Shown in pieces: positions 20,137 through 32,194 of a DNA stretch of 64,000 nt. Within the stretch, counting starts at the first letter, position 1; each line of letters begins with the position of its first letter. The stretch is taken from NCBI GenBank assembly GCA_036924085.1, contig JAVGWX010000025.1:25514488-25578487 (forward strand). The letters run 5' to 3'. Below the pieces are notes generated by a model. It saw nothing but the letters and a program-made list of their open reading frames with translations, did not search any database and was not told the origin of the DNA. This DNA comes from Ariolimax columbianus (Eukaryota > Mollusca > Gastropoda > Stylommatophora > Arionidae). Made by a program: the position numbers and the translations under genes.

Positions 20137-22140
20137 GTGACATGTCATCCACTTTGTTACCACTCGACCGAGGTGGCTGCAGCGGTAACGACATTGATAA
20201 GTGAGAAGTCTGCCGGTGTGGACAATATACCAGCAGAGCTCTTAAAGGCAGGTAGGGAGGTAGTGGTGGAAGGCCTGCCACACATCTGGAACAAAATATG
20301 GGCGACAGGAAACTGGTCGGATTTATGGACAACATCGATGGTTTTACCAGTACCCGCCTGGAGACCTAAAGCTGGGCCAAATTATAGATGTCACACAATT
20401 AACCCAAGCAGGGTCATGTTTAATCCTCCACAGGTTGACATTCCAAGCGAAGAACATCATCGCTGAGGAGCAGGCAGGGTTCAGACAGGGAACAAGCACC
20501 ACAGACCCGATCGTTAACTTAAAACTGCTAAGTTAGAAATATCTAGAACAGCAGCAAGAAATATCTAGAACAGCAGCAAGAAATGTCTAGAATAGCAGCA
20601 AGAAATATCTAGAACAGCAGCAAGAAATGTCTAGAACAGCAGCAAGAAATATCTAGAACAGCAGCAAGAAATATCTAGAACAGCAGCAAGAAATATCTAG
20701 AACAGCAGCAAGAAATGTCTAGAACTGCAGCAAGAAATATCTAGAACAGCAGCAAGAAATATCTAGAACAGCGGCAAGAAGTATCTAGAACAGCAGCAAG
20801 AAATATCTAGAACAGCAGCAAGAAATATCTAGAACAGCAGCAAGAAATATCTAGAACAGCAGTAAGAAATATCTAGAACAGCAGCAAGAAATATCTAGAA
20901 CAGCCGCAAGAAATATCTAGAACAGCAGCAAGAAATATCTAGAACAGCAGCAAGAAATATCTAGAACAGCAGCAAGAAATGTCTAGAACAGCAGCAAGAC
21001 ATACCTAGAACAGCAGCAAGAAATGTCTAGAATAGCAGCAAGAAATGTCTAGAACAGCAGCAAGAAATGTCTAGAACAGCAGCAAGAAATATCTAGAACA
21101 GCAGCAAGAAATATCTAGAACAGCAGCAAGAAATATCTAGAACAGCAGCAAGAATTAAATCGTGTGTTTGTTGATGTCAAGAAGGCATATGATAGGGTAG
21201 GGCAGCGCTATAGGCAAACACGAGGAAGTATAGAATCACCGGGGACATTATACAGGTCCTTGAACACCTGAATGACAAGAGAATTATGAGTGAGGCATTT
21301 GGAGATAATGTTGGAACTGTCAAGATATGGGACCGAACGATTACCAAACTTCGTTTTGCAGATGACATTGACGGGTTGGCGCGCACAGAAAAGCGGGACT
21401 CAAGGAATTGTTGAGAAGGCTCGATAAAACAGCTCTTGACTTTGGAATGGAGATTGGCGCTGGAAAAACAAAATTAATGACCAACAGCCCTGAGGGCTTC
21501 AAAGGTGGGATAAAAGCTAATGGTCAGGAACTCGAAGTTGTCGATCGTTTTAAATATCTGAGTTCGACTGTCAGTGACGAAGGATCAAAATTTGACGTTT
21601 TGGCCAGACTAGCAAATACAATAGCGGCGATTGCACTGCTTAATAAAATCTGACAAGACAAAAGGTTAGCCATATGCACGAAGATCAGTTTAATGCTTAC
21701 GGTGGTTCTCTCAATATTTCTCTATGTTTGTGAGATATGGACAATTACAGCTGCATTATAGCAGGTGATGCAGGTCTTGGAGATGAGATGTTCCCGAAGA
21801 CTTCTAAAGGTCACATTCTCGTTCAAAGACGGAGTTACAAATGAGGAAATTCAAGAAAGAATGTCAACAGCAATAGGGCCTTTTGAAGACCTATTGGCGA
21901 CGGTCAAGACGGAAACTCACATATCGAGATTAAACTGTTTTACAAATACGATCCTGCACCGAAAGGTCCATGGCAGACGACGAAGAGGTCGTCCCAAAAA
22001 GAGTGGGAGGACAACACAAAGGAATGGACCGATCTCCGACCAGAGAAGGCGCAGACAGCGGCCGTTGAAAGAGAAGAATGACATGTGGTTCTGGGGATTT
22101 TATGCTCGCCCCAACGACTTCACTGTTTACCTGACCTGAA
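20137..22140 (+). pseudogene. LINE RT pseudogene containing a minisatellite
   Basis: In order: TLISEKSAGVDNIPAELLKAG and NWSDLWTTSMVLPV (RT N-terminus), EEQAGFRQGTSTTDPIVNLK, a 22-bp minisatellite (20532-21152), VFVDVKKAYDRV (motif A), LRFADDIDGL (motif C, catalytic DD), VVDRFKYLSSTVSDEG, a KDGVTNEEIQERM block and a basic RRGRPKK stretch. Stops and frameshifts separate the parts. Motif A follows the array at once, so the array expanded inside the coding sequence. No endonuclease is visible upstream. Confidence 0.8.
20532..21152. repeat. 22-bp minisatellite derived from LINE codons (about 28 copies)
   Basis: Unit aagaaatatctagaacagca plus gc. Translated in one frame it reads KYLEQQQ, which is what the LINE protein is expected to carry immediately before its V-x-D-x-KKA-DRV motif A. 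Confidence 0.9.
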
Positions 22141-22262
22141 TATATGTTGTTCAGTGTCAGTAATGCCCCTCTTGCTTGTCCAATGCTGATCCTCACGTCT
22201 GCATCTCTACCTCCTCGTATGTCGATTGTGCTGTTCAAATAGGTAAAGTTAGAGCTATATAC
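22140..22262 (-). pseudogene. LINE fragment
   Basis: The minus strand encodes NFTYLNSTIDIRGGRDADV and RISIGQARGALLTLNNI, the conserved post-palm block of animal LINEs. It lies only about 50 bp downstream of exon C's donor. Confidence 0.6.
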
Positions 22263-22315
22263 ATCTAATGTTTGTACTAGAGGTTTGAAGTAGTTCAATC
22301 GTTGGCTGGCCTTAC

Positions 22316-22400
22316 CTGTATATAAAGAACACAGCAATGAGTACCATCAACAGAATAGAGCCCAGAACAATGATGACGATCCCATATTCCGGGAACGGTT
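22316..22400 (-). CDS. Receptor guanylate cyclase, exon C (transmembrane helix)
   Basis: An 85-bp exon bounded by acceptor tggcgtgtctttcag and donor ATATACAG|gtaagg on the minus strand. It opens with AA, completing a Glu codon begun by the last G of exon B (phase 1), and ends with two bases completed by exon D (phase 2). The product is PFPEY followed by a single hydrophobic helix, GIVIIVLGSILLMVLIAVFF, and then IYR. This is the one transmembrane pass of a type I receptor with a positive stop on the inner side, as in natriuretic peptide receptors (FFIYRK there). It is isolated among LINE debris and would be missed by ORF-length filters. Assignment rests on hydrophobicity, splice sites and frame continuity. 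Confidence 0.9.
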
Positions 22401-22499
22401 CTGAAAGACACGCCATCATGAATTTGAGTCGGAACACAAATTGTGTGAAATGATACACATGTATATATTATCGTTGGAAGCGTGAGCTTGGGGGTGATT

Positions 22500-23235
22500 C
22501 CAATATGGGACATAATTACAGAATGGCTGAGAACAATATTAGAAAGATAGATAACCTAGGGGTTATAATAATAGAGCATACAGGTAAGGTGATTGAGCAA
22601 GTTCAGGTAGCAGTGAAAAAGTTAAATGCAATGTTAGGTATGATAAAACGAAATGTTAAACATAGAAGCAAGGAAGTGATAGTTAAACTGTATAAAGCTT
22701 TAGTTAGACCTAGATTGGAGTACTGTGTACATGTGTGGATCTTATCATAGAGGGGACATAAACATGCTGGAAAGGATACAAAGAAGAGCGATCAAAGCTG
22801 ATAGTGGGATTCAGGAATTACAGTTATGAGGAAAGACTCAGAAAAACTGGCCTACAGTGTCTAGAAGAGAGAAGAATTCGTGGTGACTTAAAACAGATTT
22901 ATAAGATGATCAGAGGAATGGATAAATTAGACTATAACAAGTTTTTTTCAAAATCCAGCCACCCACAATAACACGAGGGCATAGCTACAAGCTGACTAAA
23001 GAGAGGTCCAGATTAGATATTAGGAAATATTTTTTAAGTCAGAGACTGGTGAATGCTTGGAATGCACTGCCGGGGGAGGTAGTGGAGGTAGGGACAGTTA
23101 ATGCATTTAAGAATAAATTAGATGCGCATGGCTTTTAGAGCAAGGTGATGTAAGTAAAGGACACTGGTTGTATACATACTCTGCAGGGTCTTCTAAACAA
23201 GTATAAAGACGTTAAGTTCAGTTAAGTTAACTCAA
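22500..23235 (+). pseudogene. CR1-like LINE, 3' end
   Basis: Encodes LGVIIIEHTGKV, VQVAVKKLNAMLGMIKRN, KLYKALVRPRLEYCVHVW and, after frameshifts, IQRRAIKADSGIQELQL-type text and NAWNALPGEVVEV. The 3' end is the short repeat gttaagttcagttaagtt. The same family occurs at 29655-32190 (-), 51330-51928 (-), 49845-50330 (-) and 46385-46495 (+). Confidence 0.75.
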
Positions 23236-23569
23236 TTCTTGTTCTTGCTCTTAAGAATCAACATCACATGTAGGTTCTGAGTCTCTTTCTCAACAAATGG
23301 AGATGTTGATGGTTCCTATTGCTTGCAGGTTGTACACGCATGCTCCATCCTTCCCTGCACAACCAACACGCTCGATCCTAGTTTGTTGCAATTGATTTGA
23401 GCTGATGATTCATCTACTAACTTACTTCCCTTGTCCAGAGCATCACGTCAGACATCTTGTTTTCAATGTTCGGCCACTTGGAATGCCTTGTCGTTCCCCC
23501 AACATGTCATTGAACCCCGTATATTTGTCATGAAAAGCCAGTGCACTCAGTTCAGATCAAATGCGGGGA

Positions 23570-23830
23570 CAGCCTGGGATAGTGGCTAAGTGATATGGCT
23601 CACGAGCTGAAGTTGTTCGGATCGCTCTCAGTCACAGCACCAGCTGTTACCCCGGGGCAGCGAACCCTTAGAAAATGCAGCAGGAAGCAGACCCTTACAT
23701 AAAATACATGCCGAAATCGGATGTACTGGGCAACAGGCGCATAATAAAAACACAGTGCAACGCACACCGCCTTGGGGAATAGAGAAATAAGGCGAACACC
23801 AAAAAAAAATTTAAAAAAAAATGTAAAAAA
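23570..23830 (+). mobile_element. SINE family S2, copy 2
   Basis: A tRNA-like head (box A-like GATAGTGGCTAAGTG, box B-like region around CGGATCGC) is followed by TTACCCCGGGGCAGCGAACC, the shared body and an A-rich 3' end (aaaaaaaaatttaaaaaaaa). Confidence 0.7.
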
Positions 23831-23859
23831 AATGGTCAACTGCCGTCTCAGCGTCGAAG

Positions 23860-24565
23860 GTGGGCTGCAATGGATCTCTAGTGTACTCTCTCTCTTGCAC
23901 ATTGGAGGAATCTCACATATTTTTTACCAGCCCGTCTCTGATGCTATCCACCCACTTAAAACGTTGTCTGCCTCTTTAACGACTGCCTTCTACATTACCC
24001 TGTTCGTAAGTCTTCAACAAGGAGGTATGTCTTGTTATGTGACCAAAATAACTTAACTGCCTAACCCTGATTTCGGTCATTAATTCTCTTTTCACCCTAA
24101 CTATTCCAATACCTTCAGATTTGTTTTCTTCTCTTTCCAAGAAGTGCGACCCAATCGTCTATATTCCCACATGTCGAAGGCTTCATTACTCTTTTCCAAC
24201 TTGTTATTCATTGTCCATGTTTATGCGCAATAAAGTAGTGACGAGTATACATTACACCTGGCAATTCTCATTTTCAAATTGTGATTTATCTGTTTGGGGT
24301 GTCAGTATGTGTCCATATTGCTGAATACCATGTTGGTCATACCTTTTCTCTTTCTCATTTCATTTTCACAGCTGCCTTCTTCCGTTATCATATGACCTAG
24401 ATAGCAGAAACTCTGTACCTGAAACAGTAGTTGATCTTTTATTTTTATCCTTGTAAATGGTTTCTTGCCATTTTCCCCAATTATCATACTTTTAAATCTC
24501 TAATCCAAACTCTTAACTTATTGTGTATATTTTTCTGTCACCGTCTGCGCTAATCAGCTGTTTAT
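23860..24565 (-). pseudogene. LINE pseudogene, C-terminal half
   Basis: Right to left: IRIKDQLLFQVQSFCYLGHM with EEGSCENEM, then NEAFDMWEYRRLGRTSW and SHNKTYLLVEDLRTG, then a GRRQRGRQ stretch. Typical LINE thumb and C-terminal region, frameshifted and lacking the catalytic palm. Its right end lies about 65 bp from exon B. Confidence 0.65.
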
Positions 24566-24629
24566 GAAATAAGTTTGAAAAGGACACCAACAAAATGACA
24601 CAGACAGAAAACAAACACACAAGTCATAC

Positions 24630-24768
24630 CGTCTGGTGGGCATTTAGAACCATCGAAACCACATTTAGGAATATCAGGTGGCGGTTCCAGTCTTCCACCT
24701 GCCCAGTGGATGGTCTTGCCTGGCACTGGTTCGTACTTTCGTTTGTTACCAAAATAGTTGGCGACCAC
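24630..24768 (-). CDS. Receptor guanylate cyclase, exon B (extracellular juxtamembrane)
   Basis: A 139-bp exon with acceptor acaactgttgtag|GTGGTC and donor GACG|gtatga on the minus strand. It starts in phase 0, matching exon A, and ends in phase 1, matching exon C. The product starts VVANYFGNKRKYEPVPG, continues IHWAGGRLEPPPDIPKC and ends GFDGSKCPPD. The W-x-GG.x-PPPDIPKCGFD signature is diagnostic of the stretch between the ligand-binding fold and the membrane in natriuretic-peptide-receptor-type guanylate cyclases. The two cysteines are at the expected positions of the juxtamembrane disulphide region. No substitutions suggest decay. Confidence 0.93.
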
Positions 24769-24884
24769 CTACAACAGTTGTGGGGGATGGGGTGGGGGGG
24801 TGTGTGGAAAGGGGGGGGGGGAGTAGATATAATTAGATTAATTGCAGACAAAAGGCACACATTCATACACTACTGAAAGCAGTA

Positions 24885-25112
24885 CAGACTATATAATGCA
24901 CATGTCAGAGAGGACCCCAGACTCCTGAACACATCCTGCAAACATGTAAACTGCACCAAGGCCCCCGTGAGAAGACCTGGCCCGAGGAGAGAAACATACA
25001 AGACAAACTGTGGGGAACCATGGAGGACCTGCGACTGACGTGTCATTTCATGAAGGCAGCCCAGCTGCTGGCATAAACCGAGCAAACGAAATCGAACGCA
25101 AAGAAGAAGATC
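24885..25112 (+). pseudogene. LINE 3' end with finger and GAA tail
   Basis: Encodes CQRGPQTPEHILQTC, TWPEERNIQDKLWGTMEDL and MKAAQLLA then a stop, followed by gagcaaacgaaatcgaacgc and aaagaagaaga. Same architecture and tail type as E2 but a different subfamily. Poly-G at 24784-24824 lies upstream. Confidence 0.65.
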
Positions 25113-25149
25113 ATTCTCATATTTATATGCCTCAGACACGACACCATTC

Positions 25150-25430
25150 TTAAGATAGTAGTTAACAAAGTGGGATGTGGGCTCCTGAGAGGTGCGCCAA
25201 GAGATATCGAGGCGGCTTGTTGCCTTCCCCGTGCACGGTGATTGCTTATTTACAGTGGACCAGGGAAAGCCTGGTATTAACTGTGTAACATGGCATAATA
25301 CCGACCATGGTTAGGTGGTTTGCTGAGATCAGCATGGATGGCGCCTAGCAGGCTGCGGGGATACTTTGTTCAAGTGGTTGATTCTATTAAGATGGACTCG
25401 CACATCGGTTAACCACACTCGAGATGTAAG
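25150..25430 (+). mobile_element. Interspersed repeat family F, copy 2
   Basis: See the copy at 14330-14735. Shared features are the tggcataataccga-type block, gatggcgcctagcaggct and the end atcggttaaccacac. Confidence 0.5.
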
Positions 25431-25570
25431 GGAACCTACAACAACCTGCCACTTAACGCCATTTTACGGTTCACAAAAGAGTAGACATACTAATTGGGGG
25501 TATTAATCACCAACAAAAACATAAAAAACAACAACACAACAACACAACAACACAACAACACAACAGAACA
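25430..25570 (-). mobile_element. Array-carrying element M, head fragment (copy M4)
   Basis: On the minus strand it reads a (TTG)n start, then taatacccccaattagtatg, then ggcgttaagtggcaggttgt. This corresponds to the heads at 26466 and 42670. Only the head is present and no array follows. 25571-26465 is AT-rich unique intron sequence with no gene recognised. Confidence 0.55.
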
Positions 25571-26654
25571 GAGCAATTGCAATGCTTTCGTTCTTTCGAG
25601 TCAAGGACAGGGTTCCGTACAACGCTGGCCATCATTAATCAATTCTGGTATATCCACTTTACAACTGAAGTCATTACCTTAAACCACATTATCTCTCTAG
25701 AGGTTGTATGTGTGACGGTTCGCTGGCATGAATATTGCCTATCACTAGAAGAGAAGCCACAATTTGATTTCTTAATCCGCTTGCACACATCTCCGTGAAT
25801 AATTAACTGCATCCGCAAAGTTTGGAACGTGAACGTAACCATAAAAATGGAATGTGAATAGTTTAGAAAGACCCCATAGAAAATTCCATGGACTTCTGTC
25901 AGAGACACTCGTCGTGCAAGCCATTTTATCGCGCTCATCTCCACACCGGACTTATTGCAATGAATAAAATTCAAATCCATTACTCTTATCGTTCGACTAT
26001 TTCTGCAACTTTGCACCCAGAAGGATATTTCTTTTGAATCTTTGCTGATTCATAATAAAATTCGCATGATATCAAAAGGGGTTATCAGTGACACTTTTGC
26101 GGCATTTCTGACAAATTTATGGGGCTTTCTAGAGATACTAATTTTTTTATTCAGCTCATACGCCCAGAAATACGGTAATGCACAGTTTATTTATTAGAAC
26201 TATTTACAAATGTTGAATTCAATGAGTTTATAATCGCATGTAAATTAAGTAAACCATAAAAAATGTTGAATACGTAATCTCTACCCTTAATTGAAAGTTG
26301 ATGACATTCACCAACGCTGTGAGATGCAACGATTGGATATGATGCGTTTTACTTGATGGGAAAGAGATGAGTCTCAGATAAGCTGCAGAAATATGGTGTA
26401 CGTTCGAGTGAGTTCTGGTCCTGTTCGCTACTATGGACAGTTGTTCTGTTCACGAAATGTTCTATGTTGTTGTTGTTTATTGCTCATGATGAGGATGTCT
26501 TTTCTTTTGAGCGACCTGACAAGGGCGTTTAGTGGCGGGTTGTAGTAGCTGTCCTCACACTCTGAACGTGCTGATGAAGGTGAACAGGGATTCTCCACAC
26601 GGTTGTGCTATGTTTGGCTTCATCTGCGTGACGTTTACTATTACCTCGAACACG

Positions 26655-27935
26655 CCACATCACATCTCATCAGTCCACTGATCCACACCCCATCAGTCCA
26701 TTAATCCACACCCCACCAGTCCGCTAATCCACACCCTATCAGTCCACTAATCCACACCCCATCAGTCAGATAATCCACACCCCATCAGGCCACAAATCTA
26801 CATCCCATCAGTCAGCTAATCCACATCCCATCCGTCCGCTAATCCATATCCCATCAGTCTGCTAATCCACACCCATCAGTCCGCTAATCCACACCCAATC
26901 AGTCAGCTAATCCACACCCCACCAGTCCACTAATCCACACCCCATCAGTCAGCTAATCCACAACCCATCAGTCCACTAATCCACATCCCACCAGTCTGCT
27001 AATCCACACCCCATCAGTCCACTAATCCACACCCCACCAGTCCGCTAATCCACACCCTATCAGTCCACTAATCCACACCCCATCAGTCAGCTAATCCACA
27101 CCCCATCAGGCCACAAATCTACATCCCATCAGTCAGCTAATCCACATCCCATCCGTCCGCTAATCCATATCCCATCAGTCTGCTAATCCACACCCATCAG
27201 TCCGCTAATCCACACCCAATCAGTCAGCTAATCCACACCCCACCAGTCCACTAATCCACACCCCATCAGTCAGCTAATCCACACCCCATCAGTCCACTAA
27301 TCCACACCCCATCAGTCAGCTAATCCGTACCCAATCAGTCCACTAATCCACACCCCATCAGTCAGCTAATCCGTACCCAATCAGTCCACTAATCCCCACC
27401 CCATCAGTCAGCTAATCCGTACCCAATCAGTCCACTAATCTACATCCCATCAGTCAGCTAATCCGTCCCCAATCAGTCCACTAATCCACACCCCATCAGT
27501 CAGCTAATCCATACCCCATCAGTCCACTAATCCACACCCCATCAGTCAGATAATCCGTACCCAATTATTCCACTAATCCACACCCCTTCAGTCAGCTAAT
27601 CCGTACCCAATCAGTCCACTAATCCACACCCCATCAGTCAGCTAATCCACACCCCATCAGTCCACTAATCCACACCCCATCAGTCAGCTAATCCGTACCC
27701 AATTATTCCACTAATCCACACCCCATCAGTCAGCTAATCCGTACCCAATCAGTCCACTAATCCACACCCCATCAGTCAGCTAATCCGTACCCAATTATTC
27801 CACTAATCCACACCCCATCAGTCAGCTAATCCGTACCCAATCAGTCCACTAATCTACATCCCATCAGTCTGCCAATCCACATCCCATCAGTCAGATAATC
27901 CACATCACACCAGTCAGCCAATCCACATCATACCA
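26655..27935. repeat. 23-bp minisatellite (about 56 copies)
   Basis: Unit close to agtccactaatccacacccc plus atc. It contains a larger duplication: a block of about 350 bp starting near 26690 recurs near 27040 almost unchanged. In the right half units alternate in pairs (ccactaatccacacc / agctaatccgtacc), a dimeric higher-order structure. Confidence 0.9.
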
Positions 27936-28054
27936 GTCAGACTGCCTTGAAGACAGCTTGCATCCAGGACAGGCACATGGAAGAAAGCTAGTGGTCAGTA
28001 TATTGTGCCTGAACTTGACGCGACGTCCTGACCAGAACAGCCCCTCAATTCTCC

Positions 28055-28505
28055 ACGTCCTGTTCTATCGTTCTGTTCACGTTCTGTTCTTAGCTTCTGT
28101 TCACGTTCTGTTCTTGGGTTCTGTTCACGTTCTGTTTTTAGGTTCTGTTCACGTTCTGTTCTTAGGTTCTGTTCACGTCCTGTTCTATGGTTCTGTTCAC
28201 GTCCTGTTCTATGGTTCTGTTCACGTCTTGTTCAATGGTTCTGTTCACGTCCTGTTCTATGGTTCTGTTCACGTCTTGTTCTATGGTTCTGTTCACGTCT
28301 TGTTGTTTGGTTCTGTTGTATGGTTCTGTTCACGTCTTGTTCTATGGTTCTGTTCACGTTCTGTTCTATGGTTCTGTTTTATGGTTCTGTTTACGTCCTG
28401 TTCTATGGTTCTGTTCTATGGTTCTTTTTTATGGTTCTGTTTACGTCCTGTTCACGTTCTGTTCTATGGTTCTGTTCTATGGTTCTGTTCACATCCTGTA
28501 CTATA
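28055..28505. repeat. 24-bp minisatellite (about 18 copies)
   Basis: Unit close to ggttctgttcacgtcctgtt plus ctat, with shortened units near 28360-28440. It is the second array of element M1. 28506-29075 is unique AT-rich sequence without a recognisable gene. Confidence 0.9.
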
Positions 28506-29074
28506 GACAATGGATTTGATCACGTCATGTATTGCAAAGAGTTGTTATGAAGCTTCTAATTACACTAAGCATATTTGGGAGTAAGTGCGTGGTTTTAGTA
28601 TAAACGTATTCTTTCGAATCAAACAACGAAATAAAAACCGAGATAATTTAAAATTACTGCTAAGTAATGTTACACCTGACATTTATCACACAAAAGACTT
28701 GATGAATCCCTTTGATCACAACACGCGGTTGTTGAATCGTCAAGCAGTTACCTAACAGAAAACCAAGGCCCTTGCTTAATGGATGTTAACCTTTTAAACT
28801 GATATCATCGAGTCCAACAAATCAATTTGTTGAAGGCAACTGAAATGTTTTATGTTCATGTTCATTAAAAGTTTACATAATTAAATTGCAGGTAGATCTT
28901 TTTTATAGTTTGTTTTTTAAACATCTTTCACGCGCTGTGCAGTCTGCTATTTTAGGAAATGCGTTGTTATTGTGTAAGGGCACGGGGCACGTTTTTAGAA
29001 GCAAAGTACCGATAGTCCGATGGAGTTTGCTAAACCACTAGAGTACTTCATTTTTTGGATTGCTTTTCCATCTT

Positions 29075-29662
29075 AATTCAACATAACGGTTTATCGATGT
29101 GATGTTCGTCTATCACCATCACATGTGATAGACAAAGCAGACAAAGATCACTCTCTTTGTTTAGCCGTGTGTACACTCTTTTCTCTTGCTGTGTCCGTTG
29201 AAATCGAACTTGCGTCGTGATTTGGATTACATTGAGAAAGAAACTGCACCTTTTGCCAACCTCACCCTCCGGTCCTGATCTACCATTGACCAGTGACAAG
29301 ATTTTATCGAGACGACTGAAAGCCCAGGATGTCGTTTTTTTTATCAGGGTTTACTCCCGAAACCTCTGCCGTAAGCAGGTATTCCGCAAGGCAGCGGAGG
29401 GGGGAATGACATATATCGTTGTGTGTATTGCCCTCCTATAACTGCAAGAGGTCGTGGGGGCATCACTCAGTAGCTGAAGGATGTGTTGGACGTCTCTTTC
29501 TGGCGACGTGTTTTAGTTCATTATAGTCGTGTCTAAATTTCACAGTCACATCAAAACCGACGCTGACTGCAGCTAGGAAGCCAATGTTGTGACGTTCAGC
29601 CGTGTGAACTAAACCGTGAAAATTGGACACAGGATTAAGCGGAGGGCTAATTCATATCAATT
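29075..29662 (+). mobile_element. Interspersed repeat family E, copy 2
   Basis: Starts near gatgtgatgttcgtctatca and contains ttatcgagacgactgaaag and gttcattatagtcgtgtc. Its right end is cut by the 3' end of the CR1-like LINE at about 29662. Confidence 0.6.
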
Positions 29663-32190
29663 CCAGTCTAGGTCTAACTAATGTTTTATACAGTTTGACT
29701 ATCACTTCTTTGCTGTTATATTTAATATTTCTTTTTATTATACCTAACATTGCATTTGCCTTTTTCACTGCTACCTGAACTTGCTCCCTCACCTTACCTG
29801 TATGATCTATTATAACCCCTAGGTCCCTTTCCTTATCTATCTTTCTAATATTGTTTTCTCCCATTCTGTAATTATGTTCCATATTGGATCTACCCATGTG
29901 GATGAGTGTACATTTATCTACATTAAACTCCATTTGCCAGCTTACAGACCATTCTCAAATTTATCTAAATCTGAACTCAATATCCACTTCTGCTTTAGAT
30001 GAGACACTACTGCATAGTTTTGTGTCATCAGCAAATTTTGCAATCATGGATCCCATTTCAATGTCCAAATCGTGTATATATATCAAGAACAAAATTGATC
30101 CAAAACCGAGCCCTGTGGCACACCACTTTTCACTTCACACCACTCAGAGTACTCCTTATTTATGCCCACCCTCTGTCTTCTTCCGGTTAACCAATTCTAA
30201 ATCCATATGGCAACTTCCCCACCTATTCCATGTGATTTTAACGTTCGAAATAATATTTGATGAGGTACTCTATCAAAGGCCTTTGCAAAATCTAGATAAA
30301 TAACCTCCACTATCTCCCTTTAGCTATCATTTTAGTAACCTCCACCATGAATTATAATAGATTTGTTAAGCATGATCTCCCTCTAGTAAACCCATATCTA
30401 TAATTTGCTGGATCTGATTTTTTGGCCTTTCTGAAAAAGGGGATCACTCCTGCATCTGTTCAATCCCGTTGAACAATCTCTTTTGTAAGTGATTGAGAAC
30501 ATAATTTAGCCAATGGTTTTGCTAGTTGGTCTCTAATTTCAAACAGCAATTTAGGATGAATATCATCTTGACCTGGACATTTATTCACTTTCAAGCCTTC
30601 CAATTATTTGACAATCATACAGATTGATCTTAATCTCGCTGCATCCATGTCTCTTTGAAAAATATCTATAGGCTCTGGGATCTTGAAGCAGTCCTCTTTT
30701 GTGTAGACTGTGACAAAGCACTGATTGAGTAGACTAGCTGCCTCCCTATTCTCACTTATTATTTTCCTTGTACTGTCCATGAGAGGGCCTGCTTTGTCTT
30801 TCGTTCTTTGTTTATTTCCAACATAAGAAAATAAGCTTTTACTTAAGGTCTTGATCCTGCTAGCAAGTTTTTTTCGGAAGTTTATTTTTGCTGTTTTATT
30901 CGCTTTCTGAGATATGTTCTGCTTGTCCAAAAACTTTAAATATGTTTCTTTTGATTGACCTGCTTCTATATATTTTTTCCGTGCATTATTTTTAGCTCTT
31001 CTACATTTAACTACAAATCTAGTTATCCACTTTTTACGCCATACATGGAACACATTCCTCTGTTAGCGTTTCAGAACTGTTTTAAAACTCTGTAACTCTT
31101 GTTCAACATCTGTTTCTCTGACAATATCTTTCTAGATTATGTGGTTCGCTGCCTCTTTCATCCTCTTAACATCTGCCTTAGAGTAGTCGTATGTTCGTGT
31201 GTTTATGTTTACTTCTTTCCATGCAATAAGATTCCAACGGATGATTTGATGGTCACTTGAGCAAAACAGTTGCTTAACTGTGTTTTCAATCATATTTTCC
31301 TCTTTAGTAAAAACTAGGTCGAGTGTTTTTTTGCCTCTGGTGGCTGCTTCTATATATTGAATTAAATAATTGTCAGTTATGCACTTAACAAAAGGTATTG
31401 ACTCTACAAGTGCTTCTGCCATATCCCATTTTATTCCTGAAAAGTTGAAATGCCCTATTAATAATAATTTCCCTTCACTTGCCTTTGCTATGCTACTAAT
31501 CAGCTCCTCATCTTCCTCTTTTTGACTTGATGGACATCTATAGCACATTCCAATCACTATTTTTTCACCCCCACTTTCTATTTCTCCCCATACACAAATC
31601 ACATTTGATCGTTATATTAACTGAATTTGTACAGTATAATAAAACGCCACCTCCCTTAGCTTTGGCTGAAACTAGCCTATCTTTCCTTAACATTGTATAT
31701 CCCTCTATTTCAAGTTCACTATCTGCAATGTCCTCATATGTCCATGATTCTGTTATATCTGGTTTTTCTTCTTCTACACACAGTTCCAATTTTTCTCTTT
31801 TATTTACAATGCTTATCACATTTGCATAAAAAGTTTGTAACTTTTCCATATTTTGCATTTGCTTTATCATTTTTATGTTTGCTTTTCCACTACTTATTTC
31901 ACACTTCCCTGACCCCAACTCTCCCGTTTGACTGCACCCTCTATAGCACCCTATTGTAGGTATATCTTTAGTCTCATACTTTATAGGCCTTACTAGTTTA
32001 AATCTGTAACACATTGATTAAACATATACTTTGCTACAACATGCTGTCCTATCTCATTTAGATGTAAACCTCTCCCGTCTAACATTTTACTTGTGTCTAC
32101 TTTCACATCAATAAATTCCATTCCCATGTCCTCACACATCACCTGTAACCTAAGGTTGATACCTATTATCTTTGAATATTCCTGTGTCAC
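29655..32190 (-). pseudogene. CR1-like LINE (ORF1 end, endonuclease and RT)
   Basis: Right to left: an ORF1 C-terminus with an esterase-like block (LRLQVMCEDMGMEFIDV, MLDGRGLHLNEIGQHVVAKY), then the endonuclease (QTFYANVISIVNKREKLEL, KGGGVLLYCTNSV, IGHFNFSGIKWD, LFCSSDHQIIRWNL), the connector (KLASRIKTLSKSLFSYVGN) and the RT end (DLGVIIDHTGKVREQVQVAV, KLYKTLVRPRLE). Order and motifs fit the CR1 clade. Stops and frameshifts are spread along it. The usual 3' repeat is absent and the 3' end abuts family E. Its 5' end lies within a few bases of the exon A splice donor. Confidence 0.8.
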
Positions 32191-32194
32191 TTAC

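Larger units (their letters stand above)
26466..28505 (+). mobile_element. Array-carrying element M, copy M1
   Basis: The head starts with ttgttgttgtttattg and holds gcgtttagtggcgggttgta and gttgtgctatg (26466-26650). Then come a 23-bp array, a conserved inner motif (actgccttgaagacagcttg, about 27935-27990), exactly one 37-bp unit starting ggtcagtat (27993-28029), and a 24-bp array. Heads and inner motif recur in M2 (33130) and M3 (42670). No coding sequence. Structurally it resembles non-autonomous elements of molluscs that enclose tandem cores, such as pearl / Helitron-like elements; I did not find termini that prove this class. Confidence 0.65.

Noticed and set aside
27958..28550. Hydrophobic Val/Leu/Phe-rich membrane protein
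   Set aside because: Product of the 24-bp minisatellite; frames shift between repeats and no unique part exists.
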